From an uncultured Eubacteriales bacterium (GTDB taxonomy: Bacteria; Bacillota_A; Clostridia; Oscillospirales; Oscillospiraceae), in NCBI GenBank assembly GCA_949747935.1, contig CATKHE010000216.1, forward strand, positions 1 to 8,488: DNA of 8,488 bases, read 5' to 3'. Of this stretch, positions 1 to 5,799 are shown in pieces. The notes under the pieces were generated by a model, which was given only the letters and a program-made list of their open reading frames with translations, did no database searches and was not told the DNA's origin. Within the stretch, counting starts at the first letter, position 1. The number at the start of each line of letters is the position of its first letter. Both the position numbers and the translations under genes were made by a program.

Positions 1-1
1 C

Positions 2-268
2 ACCAAGGAGGCCGAGACCGCCGACGCCTATATCGAAAAGGCCACCTACGACCTGGGGAAAAACCACCGGGTCCGGGTGGCCACCTCCGACGGCCTGGAG
101 CAGCTGATCATCCTGGGTCATGGCGCTCTGCGCCTGTCCGCCCGGGATTTCAGGGCGGAGGTAGAGCGGGTCCAAGGGGAGATTTCCGCCCTGGTCGGAC
201 AGCTGAATATGCGGGGCAGAGATCTGGGCAAGCTGAGGTATACGGCGAAAATTGTGCGTCAGGAATAG
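2..268 (+). CDS. yacP: YacP/Rae1-like NYN-domain ribonuclease, 3' part
   Basis: The frame is open from the window edge and ends at TAG 266-268, giving 88 C-terminal residues; the N-terminal half lies outside. The visible part carries TKEAETADAYIEK near its start and the segment VATSDGLEQ, both characteristic of the YacP family of NYN (PIN-like) nucleases. In Bacillus subtilis YacP is Rae1, a ribosome-associated endonuclease that cuts mRNA in the A site; family proteins are about 170 residues, so roughly half is present. The acidic residues in TADAYIEK and TSDGLEQ fit the metal-binding positions of a PIN-like fold. A GTG at 77 could be read as a start, but coding clearly continues upstream in the same frame. 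In Firmicutes this gene commonly follows rlmB, which cannot be checked here. No clear terminator follows it. Family assignment is from recalled motifs; nuclease activity is inferred. Confidence 0.8.
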   Translation, partial: TKEAETADAYIEKATYDLGKNHRVRVATSDGLEQLIILGHGALRLSARDFRAEVERVQGEISALVGQLNMRGRDLGKLRYTAKIVRQE

Positions 269-297
269 GATATTTCTGGGAAAGATTTTGAAATTTC

Positions 298-326
298 TTG
301 ACAAACAAGGTCGGCAAACGTATAGT
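298..326 (+). promoter_or_regulatory. Sigma-A promoter of the gtr-like cassette
   Basis: A perfect -35 box TTGACA (298-303) is followed after exactly 17 bases by TATAGT (321-326), five of six matches to the -10 consensus. It lies in an AT-rich stretch just after the yacP-like gene, so the glycosylation cassette has its own promoter. Transcription should begin near 332-334, which places the ATG at 329 upstream of the transcript and argues for a later start codon. Confidence 0.8.
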
Positions 327-342
327 GTATGGAGCTGCGAAT

Positions 343-349
343 GAGAGGA
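343..349 (+). promoter_or_regulatory. Ribosome binding site deciding the start at 359
   Basis: GAGAGGA at 343-349 sits nine bases before ATG 359. A second weaker candidate, GGAG 331-334, is six bases before ATG 341, but a transcript starting near 333 would leave almost no leader for it. The start at 359 is therefore preferred. Confidence 0.5.
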
Positions 350-358
350 CGGGCTGCT

Positions 359-1918
359 ATGAATCATTTTGAGAGGGAGTTGCGGAGACCAGACTGTCCG
401 GTGGACCGGGTGGAGACCTTTAGATATGCGTTGCTGTTTACTGCGCTTCTGGGTCTGCTGGCTCACGCTTTTGCATTTCTGAATCTCCACCCCTCCGGCG
501 ATGGGCTGGTTGCCTACTATTCGGACGCCTCCAACGACGGGGAACAGATGGCGCTGGGTCGTATTATGGTCCCGCTTTACCGTCATCTGACCGGCGCGAG
601 CGTGTCCACCCCGTGGACGGTGGGGGCGCTGGCTCTGCTCTGGCTGGGGCTGGCTGTGTTTCTTGTGGCGAGATTGCTGGAGGTGAGGGAAAAGCCGGTC
701 CTGCTGATGATCGCGGGGATTTTTGTGACCAACCGGACCATTATATCCCTCACCGGCGGTTTTTTCCCCTGGCTGGGGACAAATTCCTGCTCCATCCTGC
801 TCTCGGTAGGCGCTGTGATGTGCTGGCGGCTGTTTTCCAGGGAGAAAAAATGGTGTCTCCTGGCTGCGGGCGTGGGGCTGACAGCCCTCTCGCTGGGGTT
901 TTATCAGAGCTTCCTGCCCACGATTATCACACTGATCATGGTGCGCTCCATGCTGGACCTGCTCCAGCGGCGGGGAGGCGGGGAGGTCGTTGTCAACGGT
1001 CTGTTCGGGATGGGAATGATCCTGCTGGGTGGACTGAGCTACTATGTTATGACGACGACGGTGTGCCGTATGATGGGTGTGCAGATGATTGCGGGCACCT
1101 ATAACAGCATGGAGGTCCTCTGGACCAACGACCAGCCCATTCTGGCGCGGCTGGTGGATTGCTATAAGCTGATTGGGGCAAAATTCGTGCTGGATACCGC
1201 TTCCGCTTACTCCAGGCAGGTGGTAGCGGGAGTCAATACACTGCTGACGCTGTTCAGCCTGTCTGCCTCACTGCTTCTGCTTCGGAGGCGGAAGGTTGGA
1301 GGCCTGGAGACGGCGCTCTTTCTGGTGCTGGCGGCCGGGCTGCCCATGGGGGCCAACTTCATGCGGATGCTCAGCGGCATGACCCACGATTTGATGTTCT
1401 TTGCTTTCTGGCTGCTCTATCTGGTTCCTCTGCTTCTTGCGAGGGAACTGTGGAAGGAACGGCAGACGTTCGATTGGATCAGGATTCTCTCTGGAGTGGT
1501 CTGTCTGTGCATAGGCTTTTTGATCTTTGCAAACATCCAAACCGCCAACCTGGTCTACACCAGAAAAGAGGTCCAGTATCAGTCTACTTTGTCGCTGATG
1601 ACCAAGGTAATGTACGATGTGGAGCGGTTGGAGGGCTATGTGGAGGGGGAGACGCAGGTGGCCTTTGTGGGCACGCCCCATGACGTTCTTATTTCTCCTC
1701 CGGGCACTGAGACGGTGGCCAGCATGATAGGGATCACCCTCAACTCGCCCATCAGCTATAACTATAGAATCTATTTTCGGAATGTGATGCAGCGGCAGGT
1801 TAACGCCGTCACTGGGGAGTGGCTGGAGGAGCGGGAGGAGGTTCAGGCCATGCCCCGCTATCCCCAGCGCGGCTATGCGGCTATGATTGACGAAACCGCT
1901 GTGGTCCGGTTCCGATGA
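359..1918 (+). CDS. GtrII-type polytopic glucosyltransferase
   Basis: A membrane protein of about 519 residues resembling the GtrII glucosyltransferase family (Pfam Glucos_trans_II). These enzymes take a sugar from undecaprenyl phosphate on the outer face of the membrane and add it to a surface polysaccharide. The first hydrophobic segment (about residues 23-42) is followed by an outside loop with SDASNDGEQ and MALGRIMVPLYRHL, matching the family's acidic loop and GR motif. GFYQSF follows further on, with several more hydrophobic helices up to about residue 400. A soluble C-terminal tail of about 115 residues contains VAFVGTPHD. The in-frame ATGs at 329 and 341 are less likely because the promoter at 298-326 puts transcription start near 333. 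The TGA (1916-1918) lies 23 bases before the chosen start of the next gene, so the two should be co-translated. The acceptor polymer (teichoic acid, capsule or protein) is unknown. Family call is fairly sure, specificity is not. Confidence 0.72.
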   Translation: MNHFERELRRPDCPVDRVETFRYALLFTALLGLLAHAFAFLNLHPSGDGLVAYYSDASNDGEQMALGRIMVPLYRHLTGASVSTPWTVGALALLWLGLAVFLVARLLEVREKPVLLMIAGIFVTNRTIISLTGGFFPWLGTNSCSILLSVGAVMCWRLFSREKKWCLLAAGVGLTALSLGFYQSFLPTIITLIMVRSMLDLLQRRGGGEVVVNGLFGMGMILLGGLSYYVMTTTVCRMMGVQMIAGTYNSMEVLWTNDQPILARLVDCYKLIGAKFVLDTASAYSRQVVAGVNTLLTLFSLSASLLLLRRRKVGGLETALFLVLAAGLPMGANFMRMLSGMTHDLMFFAFWLLYLVPLLLARELWKERQTFDWIRILSGVVCLCIGFLIFANIQTANLVYTRKEVQYQSTLSLMTKVMYDVERLEGYVEGETQVAFVGTPHDVLISPPGTETVASMIGITLNSPISYNYRIYFRNVMQRQVNAVTGEWLEEREEVQAMPRYPQRGYAAMIDETAVVRFR

Positions 1919-1927
1919 AGCTGAGAG

Positions 1928-1933
1928 AAGGAG
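1928..1933 (+). promoter_or_regulatory. Ribosome binding site deciding the start at 1942
   Basis: AAGGAG at 1928-1933 lies eight bases before ATG 1942. The earlier in-frame ATG at 1915 overlaps the previous stop codon (ATGA) but would add nine residues that precede the usual beta-strand-1 start of the family. The start at 1942 is preferred. Confidence 0.75.
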
Positions 1934-1941
1934 TGAAGAGC

Positions 1942-2901
1942 ATGACGGACACGGTGCTGTACATTGTGGTGCCCTGCTATAATGAGGAAAAGGTCCTGCC
2001 CATCACGGCTCCTATGTTCTGTCAAAAGCTGGAGGACCTGACGGCACAGGGATTGATTTCTCCAAACAGCCGGGTTCTCTTTGTGGACGACGGCAGCAGC
2101 GACGGGACCTGGGCCCTCATTCAGTCGCTGTCCCGGGAGGACCCTCGCTTCCTGGGTCTCCGGCAGAGCCGGAATCGGGGACATCAAAGCTCGGTGCTGG
2201 CCGGTCTGATGGAGGCCAGAGAGCGCTGCGCTGTTACCATCTCCATCGACTGCGACGGGCAGGACGACATCAACGCCATGGATGAGATGATTCGGGCCTA
2301 TCTGTCCGGCAGCGAGGTGGTCTATGGCGTGCGGAGCAGCCGGAAGACGGATACCTTTTTCAAACGTTTTACCGCAGAGAGCTTTTACCGCTTTCTCTCC
2401 GTCATGGGGGCGGAGGTGGTCTTTAACCACGCTGACTACCGGCTGATCTCCGCCCGAGTGCTCCGGGAGCTGGATCAGTTTCAGGAGGTCAATCTCTTCC
2501 TGCGTGGACTGGTGCCGCTGGCGGGCTTCCCCAGTTCCACCGTCAGCTATGAGCGCCACGAGCGGCTGGCCGGCCAGAGCCACTATCCACTGAAGAAGAT
2601 GCTGGGACTTGCCGCAGATGGGGTGACCAGCCTGAGCACAAAACCTCTGGAGCTGATTACCGGCCTGGGAATCTTTATCTCTCTGCTCAGCTTTGCGGGG
2701 GTGATTTGGGCGGTGGTCTCCCAGCTGACGGGGCACACAGTGGCCGGCTGGGCCAGTATGGTGGCCATTCTCTGCTTCATGGGGGGCATTCAGCTGATCT
2801 GCCTGGGCGTGATTGGCATCTATGTGGGGAAAATTTACATGGAGAGCAAACACCGGCCGCGGTATATCATCAGTGAGCGGACCGACAACTGGAATGACTG
2901 A
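1942..2901 (+). CDS. GtrB/DPM1-like polyprenyl-phosphate glycosyltransferase
   Basis: A family 2 glycosyltransferase of 319 residues. It should move a sugar from a nucleotide sugar (usually UDP-glucose) to undecaprenyl phosphate on the cytoplasmic side, providing the donor for the preceding GtrII-like enzyme. Visible motifs: VVPCYNEE (9-16), VDDGSSDGT (48-56), and DCDGQDD (103-109), which corresponds to the metal-binding D-Q-D motif of DPM1-like enzymes. Next come FKRFTAESFYR and NHADYRLIS, then FLRGLVPLAG and SHYPLKKMLGLAADGVTS, all typical of the GtrB/CsbB/YkoT group. Two hydrophobic helices follow (about 241-263 and 272-297), the last running into GIYVGKIYMESKHRPRYI, the usual C-terminal signature. 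All expected catalytic motifs are present, so it should be active. The third partner of such systems, the small flippase GtrA, is not seen in the window. A hairpin directly after the stop suggests that the operon ends here. Sugar identity is inferred. Confidence 0.88.
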   Translation: MTDTVLYIVVPCYNEEKVLPITAPMFCQKLEDLTAQGLISPNSRVLFVDDGSSDGTWALIQSLSREDPRFLGLRQSRNRGHQSSVLAGLMEARERCAVTISIDCDGQDDINAMDEMIRAYLSGSEVVYGVRSSRKTDTFFKRFTAESFYRFLSVMGAEVVFNHADYRLISARVLRELDQFQEVNLFLRGLVPLAGFPSSTVSYERHERLAGQSHYPLKKMLGLAADGVTSLSTKPLELITGLGIFISLLSFAGVIWAVVSQLTGHTVAGWASMVAILCFMGGIQLICLGVIGIYVGKIYMESKHRPRYIISERTDNWND

Positions 2902-2904
2902 ACC

Positions 2905-2930
2905 AGCGCCTCCGGGTTTCCGGAGGCGCT
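2905..2930. terminator. Hairpin between convergent genes
   Basis: A perfect 11-base-pair stem pairs AGCGCCTCCGG (2905-2915) with CCGGAGGCGCT (2920-2930) around a GTTT loop. It fills almost all of the 32 bases between the two convergent stop codons (2901 plus, 2934 minus). Neither side has a good uninterrupted T run: the plus side has only scattered Ts ending in TGTTTTC. It probably serves both genes, with limited efficiency or with help from Rho. Confidence 0.65.
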
Positions 2931-2933
2931 GCC

Positions 2934-4022
2934 TTAAGTCTGTTTTCGGAGCGGCAGCGCCCGGAGGAGAGCGCCTGCCAGCCGGCCAAGAGAGGCGGCT
3001 GAAATGAGGAGATCCTGAGGATCGCTGGACAGGGCGGCCCGGAGGGCGCTGGCCAGGTTAGCGGGCTCCAGGGCCTCCTTTACTGTTTTGGCGTCTCCGG
3101 CGGACAGCAGGCTGTAAAGCATGTCGGCCACTGTCTCCCGCCGCTCATTGGTCAGGCTGGACAGCCAGTTTTTCAGGGTGCGGTCGATCATCAGGCTTCC
3201 AGCGGTAATCTCCTCCAGCCGGACAAAGCCGGGGCCCAACACCTGCCAGGAGTATAGATCGTGCTGGAACAGACCCTCCTGGTCGCTGTCGACAACGGTA
3301 CAGGGCTCCTCATGGCCCAGCAGCAGGCCCACAACCGAGGACTTTGGCACAAAGCTGCGGATGCGGGTACGCAGCTCTTGATAGCCAGGCCGGGCCAAGA
3401 GGTAGGGGCCGAAGCCTGGGCCGTCAAAGGAGTAGACGGTCCGAATGCGGTCCCGGACCCTGACCGGACATAAAGAGGCGCCGGCGATGGCCAAATTGCC
3501 CCCCTTGGAGTGCCCGCCCAGTATCAGAGGGCCGGAAAAGCCGGCGGCAAGGGCCTGAATATAGGCTGCGGCGGCTAATTGGGCGGGGACTACATCCAGA
3601 AAACTGAGGTTGAAGTCCTCCTTCCAGCCCACCAGGGTGCCGTCAGTCCCACGGAAGGAGAGAAAGGCGGAGCCGTCTCCGGTGAGGACGGTCAGGGCGG
3701 CGAACTGACTCTCCTCCTCCGGAACGAAGCGGTCCACCGGGCAGGTCAGGCCCATCCCGGCAAACCGGGGGACCTCACCCAGCGTGCGGAGGAGGGCCAG
3801 GTCGCTGTCACACCGCCGCTGTCCCTGCCGGGACGAGGGGAGAGCGAGATACCGCTTCGCCGCCTGCGCCAAGGGGATCGGCTCTCCCGGTTCGCCGGAG
3901 ATCAGACCTTCCAGATGGATGTAAGACAGGGCAGACAGAGCCAGTGCGTCCACCGGGCCGAAGGGGACGCATTCCAAAGACAGATCTCCCCGCCAGGCCA
4001 AATAGTCCAAAAGATTTCCCAA
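2934..4022 (-). CDS. DUF2974 alpha/beta hydrolase (Mbeg1-like)
   Basis: A protein of 362 residues with a lipase-like alpha/beta hydrolase core of the DUF2974 family, common in Firmicutes and of unproven substrate. The start MGNLLDYLAWRGDLSL is the typical family N-terminus. SFRGTDGTLVGWKEDF resembles the class 3 lipase-type oxyanion region. LILGGHSKGGNLAI holds the nucleophile elbow, GHSKGG at 170-175 with Ser172. YSFDGPGF follows, and VVDSDQEGLFQHDLYSW contains Asp245, Asp247 and His254, candidates for the rest of the triad. The start is a TTG (4020-4022) preceded six bases earlier by GGGAGGG. A longer TTG start at 4055 would add eleven residues unlike the family. No signal peptide or membrane helix is evident, so it is probably cytoplasmic. 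The C-terminal third (about 265-362) is helical with LxxAL-type repeats and no recognised fold. It converges on the gtr-like cassette and diverges from spoIIID. I see no convincing promoter for it in the 104-base gap. Confidence 0.85.
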   Translation of the reverse strand: MGNLLDYLAWRGDLSLECVPFGPVDALALSALSYIHLEGLISGEPGEPIPLAQAAKRYLALPSSRQGQRRCDSDLALLRTLGEVPRFAGMGLTCPVDRFVPEEESQFAALTVLTGDGSAFLSFRGTDGTLVGWKEDFNLSFLDVVPAQLAAAAYIQALAAGFSGPLILGGHSKGGNLAIAGASLCPVRVRDRIRTVYSFDGPGFGPYLLARPGYQELRTRIRSFVPKSSVVGLLLGHEEPCTVVDSDQEGLFQHDLYSWQVLGPGFVRLEEITAGSLMIDRTLKNWLSSLTNERRETVADMLYSLLSAGDAKTVKEALEPANLASALRAALSSDPQDLLISAASLGRLAGALLRALPLRKQT

Positions 4023-4028
4023 GACGAT

Positions 4029-4035
4029 CCCTCCC
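4029..4035 (-). promoter_or_regulatory. Strong ribosome site fixing the TTG start at 4022
   Basis: On the minus strand GGGAGGG lies six bases before the TTG at 4022-4020. The position, and the family N-terminus MGNLLDYL that follows, decide this start over the upstream TTG at 4055. Confidence 0.8.
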
Positions 4036-4067
4036 TTTTTCAGTCTATTCCTCAAAAGGAAAACCGC

Positions 4068-4096
4068 TCATATCTCCGCTGAAATGCGCATAGGAT
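4068..4096 (+). promoter_or_regulatory. Sigma-E-like promoter of spoIIID
   Basis: TCATATC (4068-4074) fits five of seven positions of the sigma-E -35 pattern, and CATAGGAT (4089-4096) fits six of eight positions of the -10 pattern CATACAHT. The spacer is 14 bases, the usual value. The predicted RNA start near 4103 leaves a leader of about 24 bases containing the ribosome site GGGGAG. In B. subtilis spoIIID is transcribed by sigma-E, so the placement makes sense. The match is by eye against recalled consensus. Confidence 0.5.
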
Positions 4097-4111
4097 GGAA
4101 CAGCAAGAGGC

Positions 4112-4117
4112 GGGGAG
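4112..4117 (+). promoter_or_regulatory. Ribosome binding site of the spoIIID TTG start
   Basis: GGGGAG at 4112-4117 is nine bases before TTG 4127. The later ATG at 4139 has AAGGA at 4131-4135 only three bases away, which is too close, so the TTG start is favoured. Confidence 0.55.
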
Positions 4118-4126
4118 TGTTGTGCT

Positions 4127-4375
4127 TTGAAAGGAAACATGGAGGAACGGGCCGAGCGTCTGGCGCTCTACATCCTGGAGAACCGGGCGACAGTGCGCTC
4201 CGCGGCACAAAAGTTTGGCATCAGCAAGAGCTCGGTACATAAAGACCTGTCCGAGCGCCTGCCTGCCTTCAACCGGACGCTCTATCTCCAGGTGAAAGAA
4301 GTGCTGGAGCAGAACAAAGCGGAGCGTCATATTCGGGGTGGGATCGCCACGCGGAAGAAATACAAGGGAGTATGA
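4127..4375 (+). CDS. spoIIID: Stage III sporulation transcriptional regulator SpoIIID
   Basis: An 82-residue DNA-binding protein matching SpoIIID over its full length. SpoIIID acts in the mother cell during sporulation, where it activates some sigma-E genes and represses others before sigma-K takes over. The sequence has the family N-terminus (MKGNMEER), the helix-turn-helix VRSAAQKFGISKSSVHKDL (about residues 22-40) with SERLP right after it, then VKEVLEQNKAERHIRGG and ATRKKYK at the C-terminus. The basic tail is known to take part in DNA binding in the Bacillus protein. The start is a TTG, supported by the ribosome site and by the fit of MKxxxEER to clostridial SpoIIID; the ATG at 4139 would remove four residues. 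It is transcribed alone between a sigma-E-like promoter and a hairpin. Its presence indicates an endospore former. DUF2974 on the other side of the promoter has no known tie to sporulation. Confidence 0.95.
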   Translation: MKGNMEERAERLALYILENRATVRSAAQKFGISKSSVHKDLSERLPAFNRTLYLQVKEVLEQNKAERHIRGGIATRKKYKGV

Positions 4376-4413
4376 AAAAAAGAGCGGACGCGTCTTGCGT
4401 TCCGCTCTTTCCT
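4376..4413. terminator. Hairpin after spoIIID, with its T run on the minus strand
   Basis: AAAGAGCGGA (4379-4388) pairs with TCCGCTCTTT (4401-4410); the stem extends by CGC/GCG past one bulged base and has a GTCTT loop. Downstream on the plus strand there is only a short CTCTTT. On the minus strand the stem is followed by seven Ts (complement of 4375-4381). It probably ends spoIIID transcription imperfectly and would stop antisense transcription coming from thyA well. Confidence 0.7.
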
Positions 4414-4423
4414 GTGGTAAGAT
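4395..4423 (+). promoter_or_regulatory. Possible extended -10 promoter of thyA
   Basis: TTGCGT (4395-4400), a 17-base spacer and TAAGAT (4418-4423), with TG one base before the -10 box (4415-4416), make a moderate sigma-A candidate. RNA would start near 4430, leaving a leader of about 29 bases. The -35 box lies in the loop and 3' arm of the spoIIID hairpin, so the two elements overlap. The -35 has only three of six matches, so confidence is limited. Confidence 0.42.
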
Positions 4424-4458
4424 GTTTAAACTATGTAAAAAGAAAGAGGATTCGGACA

Positions 4459-5289
4459 ATGAGCTACGCCGATCAGATATTTATTCAAAACTGCAAGGAC
4501 ATCCTGTCCCGGGGCGTTTGGGACACCGACCGGGAGGTCCGCCCCCGTTGGGAGGACGGGACCCCCGCCCACACAGTAAAACTCTTCGGAGTGGTGAACC
4601 GCTACGACCTGCGGAAGGAATTTCCCATTCTCACCGTCCGGAAGCAGTATATCAAGTCGGCGGTGGACGAGCTGCTATGGATCTGGCAGAAGAAGTCCAA
4701 CAGCATCCATGACCTGAACAGCCACGTGTGGGATGCCTGGGCGGACGAAACGGGCTCCATCGGCAAGGCCTACGGCTACCAGCTGGGGGTTAAGCACCAC
4801 TACCCTCAGGGGGACATGGACCAGGTGGACAAGGTCCTCTGGGACCTGAAAAACGACCCCGCCTCCCGGCGTATCCTGGCCATCATGTACAACCACCACG
4901 ATTTAAGTGAGATGGCCCTCTATCCCTGCGCCTACTCCATGACCTTCAACGTGTCGGGGAACACCCTCAACGCCATTTTGAACCAGCGCTCCCAGGACAT
5001 GCTTACCGCCAACGGCTGGAACGTGATGCAGTACGCCGTGCTGCTCCACATGATCGCCCAGGTGACAGGCTTCGAGGCCGGGGAACTGGTCCACGTCATC
5101 GCCGACTGCCACATCTACGACCGCCACGTCCCTGTGGTGGAGGAGCTGATCGCCCGCGAGCCCTACGACGCTCCCCAATTTAGTCTGGACAAGTCTGTCA
5201 CCGATTTCTATGACTTCACCCCCTCCAGCGTAAAGCTGGAGGGCTACCAGGCCCATCCCCTGGATCAGAAAATACCGGTGGCAGTATAG
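4459..5289 (+). CDS. thyA: Thymidylate synthase
   Basis: A 276-residue thymidylate synthase, which methylates dUMP to dTMP using methylene-tetrahydrofolate and releases dihydrofolate. Motifs in order: RPRWEDGTPAHTVKLFG with FPILTVRK (N-terminal folate/dUMP region), ELLWIWQKKSNSIHDLN, GSIGKAYGYQLG, ASRRILAIMYN with the phosphate-binding Arg137-Arg138, and ALYPCAYSM with nucleophile Cys157. They continue with NQRSQDM (Arg177, Asp180), Asn188 in NGWNVMQY, DCHIYDRH (His218, Tyr220), and C-terminal PVAV. The residue after the catalytic Cys is Ala rather than the usual His, as in the phage phi-3T/B. subtilis ThyA branch (there PCVY), whose overall pattern this protein shares. ATG 4459 has AAAGAGGA eight bases upstream. 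The frame is open back to 4372, but that stretch covers the spoIIID hairpin. The stop is nine bases before folA, so the two are surely co-transcribed. Confidence 0.97.
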   Translation: MSYADQIFIQNCKDILSRGVWDTDREVRPRWEDGTPAHTVKLFGVVNRYDLRKEFPILTVRKQYIKSAVDELLWIWQKKSNSIHDLNSHVWDAWADETGSIGKAYGYQLGVKHHYPQGDMDQVDKVLWDLKNDPASRRILAIMYNHHDLSEMALYPCAYSMTFNVSGNTLNAILNQRSQDMLTANGWNVMQYAVLLHMIAQVTGFEAGELVHVIADCHIYDRHVPVVEELIAREPYDAPQFSLDKSVTDFYDFTPSSVKLEGYQAHPLDQKIPVAV

Positions 5290-5298
5290 AGGGATACA

Positions 5299-5781
5299 AT
5301 GATGAACGTGATCGTTGCTGTGGACCAGAACTGGGCCATCGGAAAGGATGGCGACCAGCTGGTCTACATATCGGAAGATTTGAAGCATTTCAAGGCGCTG
5401 ACCAGCGGCCACACGGTGATTCTGGGCCGAAAGACCCTGGCCACCTTCCCCGGGGGCCGGCCCTTGAAGGGCCGGCGCAACCTGATCCTGTCCCGGAATC
5501 CTGGCTTCGCCCCCGAAGGGGCTGAGGTCTTTTCAGACCTTGACGCCTTGCTGGCCGTGGCCCCGGAGGACGCCTTTGTCATCGGCGGGGCCTCGGTGTA
5601 CGCGGTTCTGCTGGACAAGTGCGATACCGCCTATGTGACCAGGGTCGCCGGCCGCTTTCCGGAGGCCGACTGCTTCTTCCCCGACCTGGACGCGCTGTCT
5701 GAGTGGCGGGCTGTGGAGGAGGGCCCGGAACTGGAGGAAAAGGGGCTCAGGTTCCGGTATGTGACCTATCGGCGGAGATAG
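5299..5781 (+). CDS. folA: Dihydrofolate reductase
   Basis: A 160-residue NADPH-dependent dihydrofolate reductase that regenerates tetrahydrofolate from the dihydrofolate made by ThyA encoded just upstream. Motifs: IVAVDQNWAIGKDGD at the N-terminus, SEDLKHFKALTSGH with Asp27 as the likely catalytic acid, VILGRKT (NADPH-binding), GGRPLKGRRNLILSR, and FVIGGASVY near residue 95. Length is normal. Odd: where most chromosomal enzymes have L-P-W-x-L-P-x-D, this one reads QLVYISED. The Pro-Trp pair (E. coli Pro21-Trp22) is therefore Leu-Val, with no length change. I recall similar variants in gut Clostridia, but the effect on substrate or trimethoprim binding is not known to me. Two ATGs lie in tandem (5299, 5302); the ribosome site AGAGGG at 5287-5292 overlaps the thyA stop and suits either. 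Confidence 0.95.
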   Translation: MMNVIVAVDQNWAIGKDGDQLVYISEDLKHFKALTSGHTVILGRKTLATFPGGRPLKGRRNLILSRNPGFAPEGAEVFSDLDALLAVAPEDAFVIGGASVYAVLLDKCDTAYVTRVAGRFPEADCFFPDLDALSEWRAVEEGPELEEKGLRFRYVTYRRR

Positions 5782-5799
5782 AAGAATGGACGTGAGAGT

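Noticed and set aside
1873..2853. Long minus-strand open frame (326 codons) opposite the GtrB-like gene
   Set aside because: It is the antisense shadow of a gene with full GT2 motifs; its translation is His/Gln/Pro-rich with no recognisable domain.
3579..4082. Plus-strand open frame (167 codons) opposite the DUF2974 gene
   Set aside because: No domain, no ribosome site, and it lies antisense to a well-supported hydrolase.
4084..4091. Palindrome ATGCGCAT upstream of spoIIID as a possible operator
   Set aside because: Eight bases only, no second copy, and it overlaps the -10 of the sigma-E-like promoter, which explains part of it.
4903..5412. Minus-strand open frame (169 codons) across thyA and folA
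   Set aside because: Mirror of strongly conserved thyA/folA codons; Val/His-rich low-quality translation.
5456..5476. Perfect inverted repeat GCCGGCCC/GGGCCGGC with TTGAA loop inside folA
   Set aside because: It encodes the conserved GRPLKGRR segment and has no T run, so it is more likely a by-product of GC-rich coding than an attenuator.
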